The notes: a model not told the origin generated them from the letters alone. 51,962 nt of DNA from Chlamydiota bacterium (GCA_013287905.1 JABDCW010000009.1:1-51962); one strand, 5' to 3'; numbered from the stretch's first letter, positions 16,742 through 25,960 are shown. Translations and numbers: made by a program.

Positions 16742-18115
16742 ATGGAAGAATTAGAGCTGATATTTACACAAATAAAAAATTTTGTATGGGGCCCGCCGCT
16801 TTTAGTTCTGTTATTGGGAACGGGCGTTTATCTGACATTTTTATTGAAGGGAATGCAATTTCGTTATCTGTGGTATGCATTTAAAGCAATCTTCAGTTCA
16901 TCGAAGATCGATGCAAAAGGAGATATCAGTCCCTTTGAAGCATTTATGACCTCTCTTGCCGGAGCCATTGGCACCGGATCCATTGTCGGTGTAACGACAG
17001 GGATTATGCTAGGGGGATTAGGATCTTTGTTCTGGATGTGGATTATGGCCTTTTTCAGTATGGCAACAAAATATGCCGAATCGCTTCTGGCCGGCCAATA
17101 TAGGGTCGTAGATGATAAGGGTGAGATGATGGGCGGTCCCATGCAGTACATTGAAATTGGTTTAAAGTGGAAATGGATGGCAGTGGTCTTTGCGATTTTT
17201 GGGGCTATTGCCGCGATTGGGACCGGCAATCTTGTCCAGGTAAATTCGATTGCCGAGGCCGTCAATCACATCTTTGTCGTTGACCCATGGATTACAGGGA
17301 TTGTCTTATCTATTTTAACAGGAATGGTCATCCTGGGAGGGGTGAAAAGCATTGGTCATGTTGCCGGCGTTCTCGTTCCTGTCATGGCCTTGTTTTATCT
17401 GACGGCCGGTTTACTTGTCATTGCTATGCATATCGACAGAGTTCCAGAAGCATTTATGCGCATTATTTCAGAGGCTTTTCATGGAAGGGCAGCCATAGGC
17501 GGTTTTGTTGGAACGACGGTCATGATGTCGATACAAATCGGTGTCTCCCGAAGTATTTTTACAAACGAAGCGGGACTTGGCATTTCTTCCATTGCCGCAG
17601 CAGCCGCAAGGACCGATAATCCCGGAAGACAGGCCATGATTACGATGACAGGGGCCTTAATTTCCACAGTTATCGTGTGTACGATCACCGGACTCGTGTT
17701 AGCTTTGACAGATCTCATCGGAACAACCACATCTTCCGGCAAATTGCTTAACGGCGCCAGCCTGATATTGGAATCTTTCAATAGCGCTCTGCCAGGCGGC
17801 GCATATATCGTGTCTGTCGGTCTGATCCTGTTTGCGTTTTCCACAGTGATCGCCTGGGGGTATTATGGAGAAAAGTGCTTTGAGTACTTATTTGGGACAC
17901 GTTCAGTCCTTTTGTACCGCTGCCTGTTTACCTTGATCGTGATCCCCGGGGCTGCAATTAAGATGGAACTTGCCTGGCTTGCTGCAGATATTATGAATGG
18001 TCTCATGGCTATTCCGAATTTAATTGCATTGCTTGGGCTAAAAAATGTAATTATTTCTGAAACAAATTCTTTCCTCAATATTATTCAGAAAGAAGAATGT
18101 CGGTCTCAAAACTAA
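16742..18115 (+). CDS. Alanine/glycine:cation symporter (AGCS), copy 1
   Basis: 457 residues with about 10-11 membrane helices; AGCS carriers take up alanine, glycine or related amino acids with Na+ or H+. Family motifs are TSLAGAIGTGSIVGVTTG near residue 70, FWMWIMAFFSMATKYAE near 100, GGPMQYIEIGL near 131 and NEAGLGISSIAAAAARTDNP near 279. AGGGGAG precedes the ATG, 10 bp after leuS, suggesting cotranscription. A paralogue follows directly. Uptake of host amino acids would suit an intracellular bacterium. Confidence 0.93.
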   Translation: MEELELIFTQIKNFVWGPPLLVLLLGTGVYLTFLLKGMQFRYLWYAFKAIFSSSKIDAKGDISPFEAFMTSLAGAIGTGSIVGVTTGIMLGGLGSLFWMWIMAFFSMATKYAESLLAGQYRVVDDKGEMMGGPMQYIEIGLKWKWMAVVFAIFGAIAAIGTGNLVQVNSIAEAVNHIFVVDPWITGIVLSILTGMVILGGVKSIGHVAGVLVPVMALFYLTAGLLVIAMHIDRVPEAFMRIISEAFHGRAAIGGFVGTTVMMSIQIGVSRSIFTNEAGLGISSIAAAAARTDNPGRQAMITMTGALISTVIVCTITGLVLALTDLIGTTTSSGKLLNGASLILESFNSALPGGAYIVSVGLILFAFSTVIAWGYYGEKCFEYLFGTRSVLLYRCLFTLIVIPGAAIKMELAWLAADIMNGLMAIPNLIALLGLKNVIISETNSFLNIIQKEECRSQN

Positions 18116-18135
18116 AATAACAGGTGATCATTACT

Positions 18136-19515
18136 ATGGACTTTTATCATCTTCTCTTATCTGGTTTAGATAGGATCTACGCCTGGGTCTGGGGACCTGT
18201 GCTGCTCATTCTTATCATGGCCATCGGTATTTATCTCACCATTGCATTAAAAGGATTGCAGATTCGCTATCTTCCCTATGCGCTCAAATTAGCTTTTGGA
18301 AGACAGCATATTGGCGAGGGAAAAGGAGATATCAGTCACTTTGCCTCTCTTATGACAGCACTTGCGGCAACAATCGGGATCGGTAATATTGCCGGTGTGG
18401 CAACGGCGGTCACTGTAGGTGGTTTTGGCGCAATTTTTTGGATGTGGGTGACAGCACTGGTTGGAATGGCCATCAAATACGCCGAAGCGATACTGGCCGT
18501 TAAATACCGGACGGTGGATGCCAACGGGGAGATGTGCGGCGGCCCGATGTATTTTATTGAAAAAGGTCTTGGATGGAAGTGGCTGGCGATATGCTTTGCC
18601 TTTTTCGGTGCAATCGGCGCTTTTGGCGGGGGAAATATGCTTCAGGCAAATTCCGTTGCCGATGTGATGCAAAGCATGTTCTCCATTAGTCCCTGGTGGA
18701 CTGGGATCATTATTGCTCTATTGACCGGTTTGACCATTCTGGGAGGAATTCAAAGCATTGGAAAAGTAGCGAGTTATTTAGTGCCGTTCATGGGAATTTT
18801 TTACATTGCAGGGGCTTTAGTCATTTTGATCGCCCGCTTTGAATATATCCCACATGCCTTTTCTATGATTTTTTCATCGGCTTTCAGTGGTCAGGCGGCA
18901 TTTGGCGGATTTTTGGGAGCCGGTGTCATGCTGGGGATTCAGGTGGGGATCAGCCGGGGTCTTATGTCGAGCGAAGCTGGTTTAGGAACTGCATCGATTG
19001 CTGCTGCTGCTGCAAAAACAGATCTTCCGGGAAGGCAAGCTCTCGTTTCCATGACAGGATGTTTTTTAGCTACAATCATTATGTGCGGCGCCACCGCTTT
19101 AGTGCTCGGTGTGACCGATGTAGTGGGTAGCGTGGGAGAGACAGGAAAATTAATCAATGGAGCTACATTGACACTCAATGCGTTTAATTCTGTATTTTCC
19201 TGGGGCGGCTATGTTGTCACCATTGGGATCGTTCTATTTGCCTTTACCACTTTGCTCGGTTGGGCCTATTATGGGGAAAAGTGTGTCGAATATTTATTGG
19301 GGATCAAATCGATTCCTTATTATCGCGCGTTATTCACCCTGATCATTATTCCGGGAGCCGTTTTGGAGCTGGACATCGTCTGGAAAATTTCCGACATCTG
19401 CAACGGCCTGATGGCATTTCCCAATTTGATCGGCATCTGTTGCTTAGCATCTGTTGTGATCGTAGAAACGAAAGCTTTTTTACAGGTATTAAAAGCGGAA
19501 AATGCTGTCCAGTGA
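18136..19515 (+). CDS. Alanine/glycine:cation symporter (AGCS), copy 2
   Basis: 459 residues from the ATG at 18136, chosen because AGGTGA lies 8 bp upstream; a GTG at 18124 falls inside that ribosome-binding site. It is a tandem paralogue of the preceding gene with the same motif order (TALAATIGIGNIAGVATAV, FWMWVTALVGMAIKYAE, GGPMYFIEKGLG, SEAGLGTASIAAAAAKTDLP). It differs clearly in sequence, so this is an old duplication and may have a different amino-acid preference. A MITE-like element begins 20 bp downstream and separates it from the next genes. Confidence 0.93.
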   Translation: MDFYHLLLSGLDRIYAWVWGPVLLILIMAIGIYLTIALKGLQIRYLPYALKLAFGRQHIGEGKGDISHFASLMTALAATIGIGNIAGVATAVTVGGFGAIFWMWVTALVGMAIKYAEAILAVKYRTVDANGEMCGGPMYFIEKGLGWKWLAICFAFFGAIGAFGGGNMLQANSVADVMQSMFSISPWWTGIIIALLTGLTILGGIQSIGKVASYLVPFMGIFYIAGALVILIARFEYIPHAFSMIFSSAFSGQAAFGGFLGAGVMLGIQVGISRGLMSSEAGLGTASIAAAAAKTDLPGRQALVSMTGCFLATIIMCGATALVLGVTDVVGSVGETGKLINGATLTLNAFNSVFSWGGYVVTIGIVLFAFTTLLGWAYYGEKCVEYLLGIKSIPYYRALFTLIIIPGAVLELDIVWKISDICNGLMAFPNLIGICCLASVVIVETKAFLQVLKAENAVQ

Positions 19516-19534
19516 CTTGAAGAGGTAATCGGTA

Positions 19535-19759
19535 GGCCTTGTTGCATAAATGCTTTATTAACCTAAGTTATTTAAAGTCAATTATCTACCACAGAGATCA
19601 CAGAGAACATAGAGAGGGAGTAGAAAATTAGAATGTGGTTTAAACAATGGTAAGGAGACATGTCAATTTTTTATCTATTCTCTGTGCTTTCTGTGTTCTC
19701 TGTGGTAATTAATTAGTTACCAAAGACTTGTATCTATTTGGAATTATGCAACAAGGTCC
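19535..19759. mobile_element. GGCCTTGTTGCATAA-ended MITE-like element
   Basis: The ends are GGCCTTGTTGCATAA and TTATGCAACAAGGTCC, near-perfect inverted repeats of the kind seen at IS termini. A second palindrome lies inside, with ACCACAGAGATCACAGAGAA at 19579 and its complement ending at about 19714. No transposase is encoded. TCGGTA occurs beside both ends (19529-19534 and 19762-19767) but is offset on the right, so a target duplication is only suggested. Confidence 0.65.
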
Positions 19760-19786
19760 TTTCGGTATATAATAAACGGGAGTATT

Positions 19787-20980
19787 ATGCGTCTTTATAT
19801 GCGCGCCTATCAGGCATCCTGTAGTCACGATCTGACAGATAAACTTCAGGAATTTAACAAAAGAAAATGGGGTCTAACCTCTGATATTGAATCTAAAAGC
19901 ATTATTGCCAGAAATAAAATTTCCCGTCTTGAGCAAATTGTCTCTGTCATTGGGTATGCTATTTTGAATTTCTTCACATTGGGCCGCAGTGAAAAATTGA
20001 AGGGCGAATTGCGAGATCGCATAAAAAAAGAAGAAGCGGTTCAAATACAATTAAAACCTGGGTGTGACTTAACTGTTCAAGCCATTTTAGACAAATTTTT
20101 ATCTAAATCTAAATCCAAATCAGGTGAGTCTTCAGGAAAGTCTTCCCAAACAGGTTCTTCAGTTGGCACAAGTGAAGCCAAGCCAGTGAAAACAGAAGGA
20201 TGTAAACAAGAGAGCATTCCATCAGCTCCGGTTGTTTTAAAGCCGATAAATTCGACAGGACAACTCGAATTGGCTTCTAAAATAACCTCTAAAGAGCAAG
20301 TTGCATCCCTTCTGCAAAAGGGGGACCGGGAGTCTTTACATACCCTTTATTCCTGTATGGTGGATGCAAACTTTGATCAATGGGATGCGTTTGAGCCGGC
20401 AGACATCGAGAAAATCGATTTTACCGCAGTGATGGCAATGGCCAGAAAACAAGTGGGAGATTTTCAAAGTTTGATCATCGATCATCTCTTTGGATATCCG
20501 GTAATATCTGAGCGGCAGCAAAATAGGCTTCAAAAAGTTTCCGGTAATAATTTAAAAGCGATCAAGGACCAATTACGGATCATGCATTTAAAGGTGATGA
20601 CTGAGAGCCAAGAAAAAGAAAGGATAAAGTTTGAAGTTTATGAGGGGTTGGAAAAGGGAGAACAGGAGTTTTTGTCTAATGTTGCTTTCTATATGGTGCT
20701 TCCAAATTTTGATCAATGGGACTTGATTAAGCCAACACATGTTAAAAAACTTCAATTTGTAGAACTGATGCAACGTGCCGAAATGGACTTTACTGAAAAA
20801 TCGGTCATCCATCATCTTTTTGGAGACAGTGAGATATCTGCAGAGCAGCAAGCTCGACTTCAAGTGGTTTGCGGTGCTAATCTACAGGCGATTTACCCAC
20901 ATCTTAGAGACATGCACTTCGGTGCATTGACTGAAGCGCAAAGAGAAGAAATAGAGAAATTTAAAGAAGAATCAAGATAG
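19787..20980 (+). CDS. Effector-like repeat protein
   Basis: 397 residues, family unrecognised. GGGAG precedes the ATG. Residues about 1-90 are paralogous to the N-terminus of the next gene (SIIARNKISRLEQIVSVIGY against SIIAKHTIGRIEQVISVIAY) and include a hydrophobic stretch at 48-64. A Ser/Lys-rich linker (105-150) follows. Then come two ~80-residue repeats, about 195-274 and 307-386. Each holds FDQWD, a central HLFG, QQ.RLQ..(S/C)G.NL.AI and a closing MH...(M/L)TE. A related module occurs four times in the protein at 40600-42132. Paralogous head plus interchangeable C-terminal modules is typical of translocated effectors; that role is inferred. Confidence 0.65.
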   Translation: MRLYMRAYQASCSHDLTDKLQEFNKRKWGLTSDIESKSIIARNKISRLEQIVSVIGYAILNFFTLGRSEKLKGELRDRIKKEEAVQIQLKPGCDLTVQAILDKFLSKSKSKSGESSGKSSQTGSSVGTSEAKPVKTEGCKQESIPSAPVVLKPINSTGQLELASKITSKEQVASLLQKGDRESLHTLYSCMVDANFDQWDAFEPADIEKIDFTAVMAMARKQVGDFQSLIIDHLFGYPVISERQQNRLQKVSGNNLKAIKDQLRIMHLKVMTESQEKERIKFEVYEGLEKGEQEFLSNVAFYMVLPNFDQWDLIKPTHVKKLQFVELMQRAEMDFTEKSVIHHLFGDSEISAEQQARLQVVCGANLQAIYPHLRDMHFGALTEAQREEIEKFKEESR

Positions 20981-21036
20981 TGATACAATCGCTTATAAAG
21001 TTTTCGAAATTAAAAATATTATAATTAGGGGTTTCT

Positions 21037-22152
21037 ATGAGTATTTATCGGGCATCCAATAGCCAAGCGCTTACAACTAGACTTCAGGACTATGAAAAGC
21101 AACATGCTAAACAAAAGTGTTGTTTTAATTATGACAGTGCTACTAAAAGCATTATCGCCAAACATACCATTGGACGTATAGAACAAGTAATTTCTGTTAT
21201 AGCATATGCTATTTTGTCAATCGTCAGCAAAGCGGCAAGAAGTGAACTGCGAGATCGATTGAAAAAGGAAAAATCAGTTCAAATGCAGTTAAAAGATGGG
21301 GATATTGAGGCAGTTTTTACTACTTTTAAATCAAAATTTAAAAAAACAGAAGTTATTGAAGATAAAAAAAATAACCTTAAGCTGGATGTGAATATACAAG
21401 ACGCTCCAAAAGATTTAGTCGATAACTTATCTGCACAATTAAAGAAATTACATGATTCCCTGGAAAATGTATCTCTTTCCACCAGGCTGGTAGAAAAATC
21501 AATAACGATTAAATTGGATGATTTAGGCGTGTCTATTGAAATAATAATGAAATGCCAGGGAATTCCATCACCAGGCCCTGCAACTTGCCTGGCAAAGTAT
21601 CGTTCTGATACTGCAGTTGTGCAGATTGCTCCGGAAAATGAACAAGTTCTTAAAGCTGTAGCAGCTTACTTTAAAAACCAATTATATTCTAGAGGGAGTA
21701 ATATGCCTCTTTTTGATCGTGTCGAGATCAATGGAAAGGAGTTAGTAATTGGCCATAATGTTGGCCAAAAGCATAAGAAAGCATTTAGTAATTCTCCAAT
21801 TAAAGAAGCGGAGAATTTTTGTAAAACCGTATTGATGGAAGGAGCTGCCGGCAGCAAAATACGAGTGTCTGTTAACGAACCTTTTTCTATAGAGCTTAGC
21901 CATTCCGCAAGTACTGGACATCGTCCATGGGAGATTATTCAGAGCCCAGCTTTTATTACAATTATGAAAGAGAAAAACTATAGCAGCCCTGATCACCAAG
22001 GCGAAGACTTTCCCCCCGAGGGTTCAGGACATACTTATGGATATGTCTTTAAACCAACTGAAGCTGGAGAGGGCGAGATCATTATGAAGCTACCCTGTTC
22101 TTTTGATGATAAGCGATCTGTTGAGAAAAGATTTACAATAATTGCTTCGTAA
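21037..22152 (+). CDS. Effector-like protein with C-terminal chagasin (I42) domain
   Basis: 371 residues, 56 bp after its paralogue, with AGGGG before the ATG. Residues 1-90 match the head of the preceding protein. The middle (about 110-265) is unrecognised. Residues about 273-371 resemble chagasin/I42 inhibitors of papain-family cysteine proteases. There is a beta-strand start VSVNEPFSIEL, a first loop SASTGHRPW in place of NPTTGxxW, EGSGHTYGYVFKPTEAGEGE in place of the GxGG...F region, and a final strand KRFTIIAS. The third inhibitory loop (RPW in chagasin) reads LPCSFDD. Such a domain could block host lysosomal or amoebal cysteine proteases. It is convergent with the next gene, 1 bp apart. 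Confidence 0.65.
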   Translation: MSIYRASNSQALTTRLQDYEKQHAKQKCCFNYDSATKSIIAKHTIGRIEQVISVIAYAILSIVSKAARSELRDRLKKEKSVQMQLKDGDIEAVFTTFKSKFKKTEVIEDKKNNLKLDVNIQDAPKDLVDNLSAQLKKLHDSLENVSLSTRLVEKSITIKLDDLGVSIEIIMKCQGIPSPGPATCLAKYRSDTAVVQIAPENEQVLKAVAAYFKNQLYSRGSNMPLFDRVEINGKELVIGHNVGQKHKKAFSNSPIKEAENFCKTVLMEGAAGSKIRVSVNEPFSIELSHSASTGHRPWEIIQSPAFITIMKEKNYSSPDHQGEDFPPEGSGHTYGYVFKPTEAGEGEIIMKLPCSFDDKRSVEKRFTIIAS

Positions 22153-22153
22153 T

Positions 22154-22942
22154 TCAATGTCCCTCGATCAGCTCCATCCAATAGGTTTGTAATTTGGAGG
22201 ACAGTTTACTCTGCAGATGATGAAGCTTAAGGGGCCTGTCCGTGACGTTAAAATGCTCCGTGTCGATAAAGGCAAGCCTGCCATCTTTGCAAAAAGGGAC
22301 ATTGTCAATGTATGTCGAGTCGATTAATACATTTTCAGTGAGAATCGTGAACAGAGCCTCTAAAAGAGGCTTGTTCATTTGTTTTTTATAGGCAATTTCA
22401 TTTTTTTCATCGTTTAAAATATCGAGTTTTTCGCAAAGAATGATGAAATAATGGCGGGGTGCGTCGTCTGTCGATTTCGAATCGACAGGAAGTGCATACA
22501 GCCATTTTCCAGGTGTTTTCATGAGATCTTCATATCCATGCGCTTCGATAGAACGCTGGATTAGCCTCGCCCCGTCGATTCGTCTTTTAAATTTCATTCC
22601 TGCATCGATGGAATAGCTATCTAAATATGCCTTGATGATATATCCTTTAAGTTTCTCATGTGTGGCAATGATCACAGGTCGTTCAGGGGCGCTTAAGACA
22701 ATAAAACCAGATTTTTGCATCGATTTTCTAGAATCCAAAACCCGTCTCTTGCTGAAGATCTGGTCGAGAATTTTCTTTTCTTCCGAATCTTCAGGGAGGA
22801 GATCATCGACGATGCTATCCCAAAATGATTCTTCAATATGGGGATCTCGTTCATAGGGAATCGTTCCGGACAATACAAGAGGAAAGAAAACAGTTACATT
22901 CAGGAGTATGAAATGACAGAAGATAATAAAGTTGCGTCTCAT
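22154..22942 (-). CDS. Secreted protein with remote kinase-like features
   Basis: 262 residues from the ATG at 22942; a TTG three codons earlier is less likely. The N-terminus has a signal sequence (basic MRRN, then a hydrophobic core to about residue 26). The body is reminiscent of a protein- or aminoglycoside-kinase fold: KGYIIKAYLD could be the lysine strand, YFIILCEKLDIL the hinge, and GRLAFIDTEHF a DFG-like metal site. There is no clear HRD catalytic loop, so it may be a pseudokinase or a false resemblance. Its first ~30 bp overlap head-to-head with the 5' end of the methyltransferase gene, and no ribosome-binding site is visible. Confidence 0.55.
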   Translation of the reverse strand: MRRNFIIFCHFILLNVTVFFPLVLSGTIPYERDPHIEESFWDSIVDDLLPEDSEEKKILDQIFSKRRVLDSRKSMQKSGFIVLSAPERPVIIATHEKLKGYIIKAYLDSYSIDAGMKFKRRIDGARLIQRSIEAHGYEDLMKTPGKWLYALPVDSKSTDDAPRHYFIILCEKLDILNDEKNEIAYKKQMNKPLLEALFTILTENVLIDSTYIDNVPFCKDGRLAFIDTEHFNVTDRPLKLHHLQSKLSSKLQTYWMELIEGH

Positions 22943-24259
22943 TCTATACAATACCGTGGAAAAATCGATGCAATGGCATTTGGGGGGTTAGGAATCACCC
23001 GTCAAAACGGTCTTGTTACGTTTGTCCCCTATACTGCAATTGGAGATGATATACGTTATTTGCCGACAAAGGTCAAGAAGAATTTCTCAATGGCAGAACT
23101 TGTGGAAGTGGTCCATCCCGGTAATGGCAGAACTATCCCCTTATGCCCCTATTATGGTAAATGCGGGGGGTGTCAGTTGCAGCATGTGACCTACCCTACA
23201 CAAATGAACTATAAACGAAATTGGGTCGAAGATGCAATCAAAAGGCAAGCGGGGATTTCTTATGCAGTTATTCCGGATGTCACCCCGGCAAAGAGTATCT
23301 GGAACTATAGACGGCGCATCTCATTGACTCTAAAAGCGCATGAAAATACATTCAAAGCTGGCTACATTGCAGATGATCAAAAATCTCTTGTAGAAGTTAC
23401 CCAATGTCAAATTTTTACAAAAGCAGATGATCCTGTGCTTCCATTGGTGTCGAGTCTGTCCCGTAAGTTATCGAACGAAGGGCAGGCTGAAGGAAAAGTC
23501 TCTATACTCAAAGAAATGGATGAGCGTTATATCCTCCATTTTCATTTTAGGACAATGCCAAAGAATGCCAGCCTGATTTTAAAACCGTTAGTTGCTGAAT
23601 ACCCGTTTATCAAAGGGATTTTAGCTACCTCCCCTCGACAGTCATTGCAATATGGACAAATCGAATCTTCTTTTACCATCGATGACTTATCGTTTCATTT
23701 TTCTCCAAAGGCCTTTGTTCAAAATCACCCCGAGCAAAGCTTGAATATCTATCATTCGCTTACATCACATATTAAAGATTTGAAAAGGGGACTAGCTTTG
23801 GACCTTTATTGCGGTGTCGGTGTTTTTTCCTTATTACTCGGAAAACATGGGTTTAATACGGTTGGAGTAGAATTGAATGATGCAGCCGTTCAATTTGCTA
23901 CACGCAACGCTAAAGAAAATGGGATTGGGAACGTACAGTTTTTAAAAGAGGATGCGGAGCATAAGTTGCTTACTCACTTAAAAGAAAAGCCGTCATTGGT
24001 TGTGATCAACCCCCCAAGAGAAGGGATCTCTGCCAAAGTTACTCAAAGCTTGCTTTCGTATCCACCGGAGAAGTTAGTGTATATCTCGTGTATGCCTCCA
24101 ACACTTGGGCGGGATCTCAAATTATTGTGTGATAAAAATTATCATGTCGATAGTATTGAGATATATGATATGTTCCCGCAAACAACCCATGTTGAGACAG
24201 TGGTAATTTTAAGTTATGATAAAAAAAGAAAAAGATTATGTGACTCTGACAAATCCTAA
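22913..24259 (+). CDS. 23S rRNA (uracil-5-)-methyltransferase, RlmD/RumA type
   Basis: 448 residues from the ATG at 22913, chosen because AGGAG lies 6 bp upstream. TrmA/RumA-family enzymes make 5-methyluridine in rRNA or tRNA using SAM. An N-terminal TRAM-like region (IDAMAFGGLGITR) is followed by the iron-sulfur Cys set CPYYGKCGGC with a fourth Cys near residue 173. The SAM site is LDLYCGVGVFSLLLGKHG. NPPREG, the catalytic Cys in ISCMPPTLGRDL, and the general base Glu in TTHVETVV complete the core. RlmD or RlmCD is most likely from the Fe-S motif; the exact target uridine is not decided. Its 3' end overlaps the oxygenase gene by 44 bp. Confidence 0.88.
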   Translation: MTEDNKVASHSIQYRGKIDAMAFGGLGITRQNGLVTFVPYTAIGDDIRYLPTKVKKNFSMAELVEVVHPGNGRTIPLCPYYGKCGGCQLQHVTYPTQMNYKRNWVEDAIKRQAGISYAVIPDVTPAKSIWNYRRRISLTLKAHENTFKAGYIADDQKSLVEVTQCQIFTKADDPVLPLVSSLSRKLSNEGQAEGKVSILKEMDERYILHFHFRTMPKNASLILKPLVAEYPFIKGILATSPRQSLQYGQIESSFTIDDLSFHFSPKAFVQNHPEQSLNIYHSLTSHIKDLKRGLALDLYCGVGVFSLLLGKHGFNTVGVELNDAAVQFATRNAKENGIGNVQFLKEDAEHKLLTHLKEKPSLVVINPPREGISAKVTQSLLSYPPEKLVYISCMPPTLGRDLKLLCDKNYHVDSIEIYDMFPQTTHVETVVILSYDKKRKRLCDSDKS

Positions 24260-25109
24260 ATATGACACCCCGGGCACAAGTTTACTTGTGTTTCATTTTG
24301 AGCCGCAGAAAGGTGAAAATGCCGAGCGGCAACTCGCTCAGGCAAAGATACAGATTGACTCCATTGATGGAAAGGATGTGTATTCCATTGACGGATATTT
24401 TTCGGAAAAAATCAGCGATCAGATGCGGGAGATTTCCCGCAACGCCTCATTTAGCCGCAAGAGTTATGGTTCTTTGGAAGGAAAAGAAAAGGGGGAATCA
24501 CCGGCACAATCGATGAACAATCAGGAGAAGTGGGAGTTTTTCGCAAAACCGCCTCAAGCGATCGAAGAGTTGTACGGACTGTTTGGTTTAATTGGAAGTA
24601 AATTGGATGCCAAGGTCAGCACGCTCCCCTGGGACCTTTGCGATGCGAAATTATGCGCCTCAGCCTTTGCGACAAATCGTTTAGAGCGTTGCTCTAGTGA
24701 AAGCATGAACACAGGAAAGCATACCGATTACGACCCCGTAAAAGGGCTTCCCTTTGCCATACCGATTCTTTCTTCGGAAGAAAAAAAATATCATCCGTCC
24801 AATTTTATCAATGGAGAGGCAGGCAAGCCTTTACTTGTGTCTGCCATGCTTTATGTGACAGAAGATAATTTCTGCCCTGAATTTGGCCTTGGTACCATAT
24901 TTTGCGAAAATTCCGGAGAGGTTGCCAAACGTTTAAATTGCCAACACATGCGCATATGTATATTTGAAGGTGATATATTACACAGTATCGAGAAATCAAA
25001 TATCCCTGACAATATTCATACATGGCGTATTTCCTTTGTATTCAAATTGATGATTAATCCAAATCGTTTAAATGTAGATTTAAAAAATAAATTGAGAGAA
25101 ATTTTATGA
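24216..25109 (+). CDS. 2OG-Fe(II)-type oxygenase
   Basis: 297 residues. The second half carries the double-stranded beta-helix metal site of 2-oxoglutarate/Fe(II) oxygenases: H169 and D171 in KHTDYDP, H256 in EGDILHSIE, and R271 in TWRISFVFKL as the likely 2OG carboxylate ligand. The H-x-D...H...R order and spacing fit prolyl/Phy-type hydroxylases. The N-terminal 110 residues are unrecognised. The start at 24216 overlaps the upstream methyltransferase by 44 bp; a GTG at 24240 is an alternative. It overlaps the next gene by 4 bp (ATGA). Substrate is unknown; an amino acid or a small metabolite is plausible from the neighbours. Confidence 0.72.
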   Translation: MIKKEKDYVTLTNPKYDTPGTSLLVFHFEPQKGENAERQLAQAKIQIDSIDGKDVYSIDGYFSEKISDQMREISRNASFSRKSYGSLEGKEKGESPAQSMNNQEKWEFFAKPPQAIEELYGLFGLIGSKLDAKVSTLPWDLCDAKLCASAFATNRLERCSSESMNTGKHTDYDPVKGLPFAIPILSSEEKKYHPSNFINGEAGKPLLVSAMLYVTEDNFCPEFGLGTIFCENSGEVAKRLNCQHMRICIFEGDILHSIEKSNIPDNIHTWRISFVFKLMINPNRLNVDLKNKLREIL

Positions 25110-25960
25110 ATCAGGAATTCAATCAGTTAAAAACGGAAAAAATACTCCAATGGCAAAAACTTTATGCTAAAGTTCTTGTGGAAGAATTAAAACCTGCAGG
25201 AAGAGTGTTGGAGATTGGATTTAAACCAAGAGTAACTGCCGAATATATTCAACAATATCCCGTCTCCATGCATGTGATTATCGAATCGGATCCTGAAAAG
25301 TTTAAGGAGGCGGCTGAATTTGCAGAAAGCCGGTTAACGATCTTTTTATCCGATGAACACTGGTCCAAAGCATTGTCCAAACTAGGGATTTTTGATCTGA
25401 TTATTTTTCACGAACAAACCGCTGAAGATGACAGCACTCTTGAGAGGTATTTGTTTGCGGTCGAGACAGAAAGCGCCTCAAATGAGATTAAAGATGTTTT
25501 AAGGCAAATAGAAGAGCAGATGTCGAGAACGGGTATCAGTTATTCAGATGAAGTGATCGAAGAGTTTATCCAAAGAACGGGTCAATATCACTTACCCATG
25601 CTTCCGCCGTTCTTTCAAAAGTTATTACAAAATAAAAACATCACGCAAAGTCAATATGATATGATTTTCGAAAAACATCACTTGATCCATCAACCCCCTG
25701 TAAAGAATCCCCTGGTATCTTTTGAAAAAAAAGATGATCCCAAAATCTCATGCCTGGAAGAATGCCTGAAAAGCCATTTGGAGAGGGGAGGGCGTTTTTC
25801 CTTTTTTGTTTACAATGGCACATCGCTTTATGAAAACTCCCTGTTTTTTGATAAGGTCATCACAAATCCCGATTTGGATTACCGCGAAAGAAGGGTTCCC
25901 ATATCCTTGGACGGCCTTGATTATGATATGATCGTTCCGGAAATTACTTATAGTAAGTAA
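25106..25960 (+). CDS. Methyltransferase-like protein with degenerate SAM motif
   Basis: 284 residues, translationally coupled to the oxygenase. Residues about 20-100 follow the Rossmann order of class I methyltransferases and resemble guanidinoacetate/arginine N-methyltransferases: LKPAGRVLEIGF, then HVIIESDPE with E60 at the end of strand 2, then FDLIIFHEQT as strand 4. The Gly-rich loop after EIGF reads KPRVTAEY rather than GxG, so SAM binding may be weakened or lost. The C-terminal half is unrecognised. Whether it is an active enzyme, a divergent one or a scaffold is not settled by the sequence. Confidence 0.55.
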   Translation: MNQEFNQLKTEKILQWQKLYAKVLVEELKPAGRVLEIGFKPRVTAEYIQQYPVSMHVIIESDPEKFKEAAEFAESRLTIFLSDEHWSKALSKLGIFDLIIFHEQTAEDDSTLERYLFAVETESASNEIKDVLRQIEEQMSRTGISYSDEVIEEFIQRTGQYHLPMLPPFFQKLLQNKNITQSQYDMIFEKHHLIHQPPVKNPLVSFEKKDDPKISCLEECLKSHLERGGRFSFFVYNGTSLYENSLFFDKVITNPDLDYRERRVPISLDGLDYDMIVPEITYSK

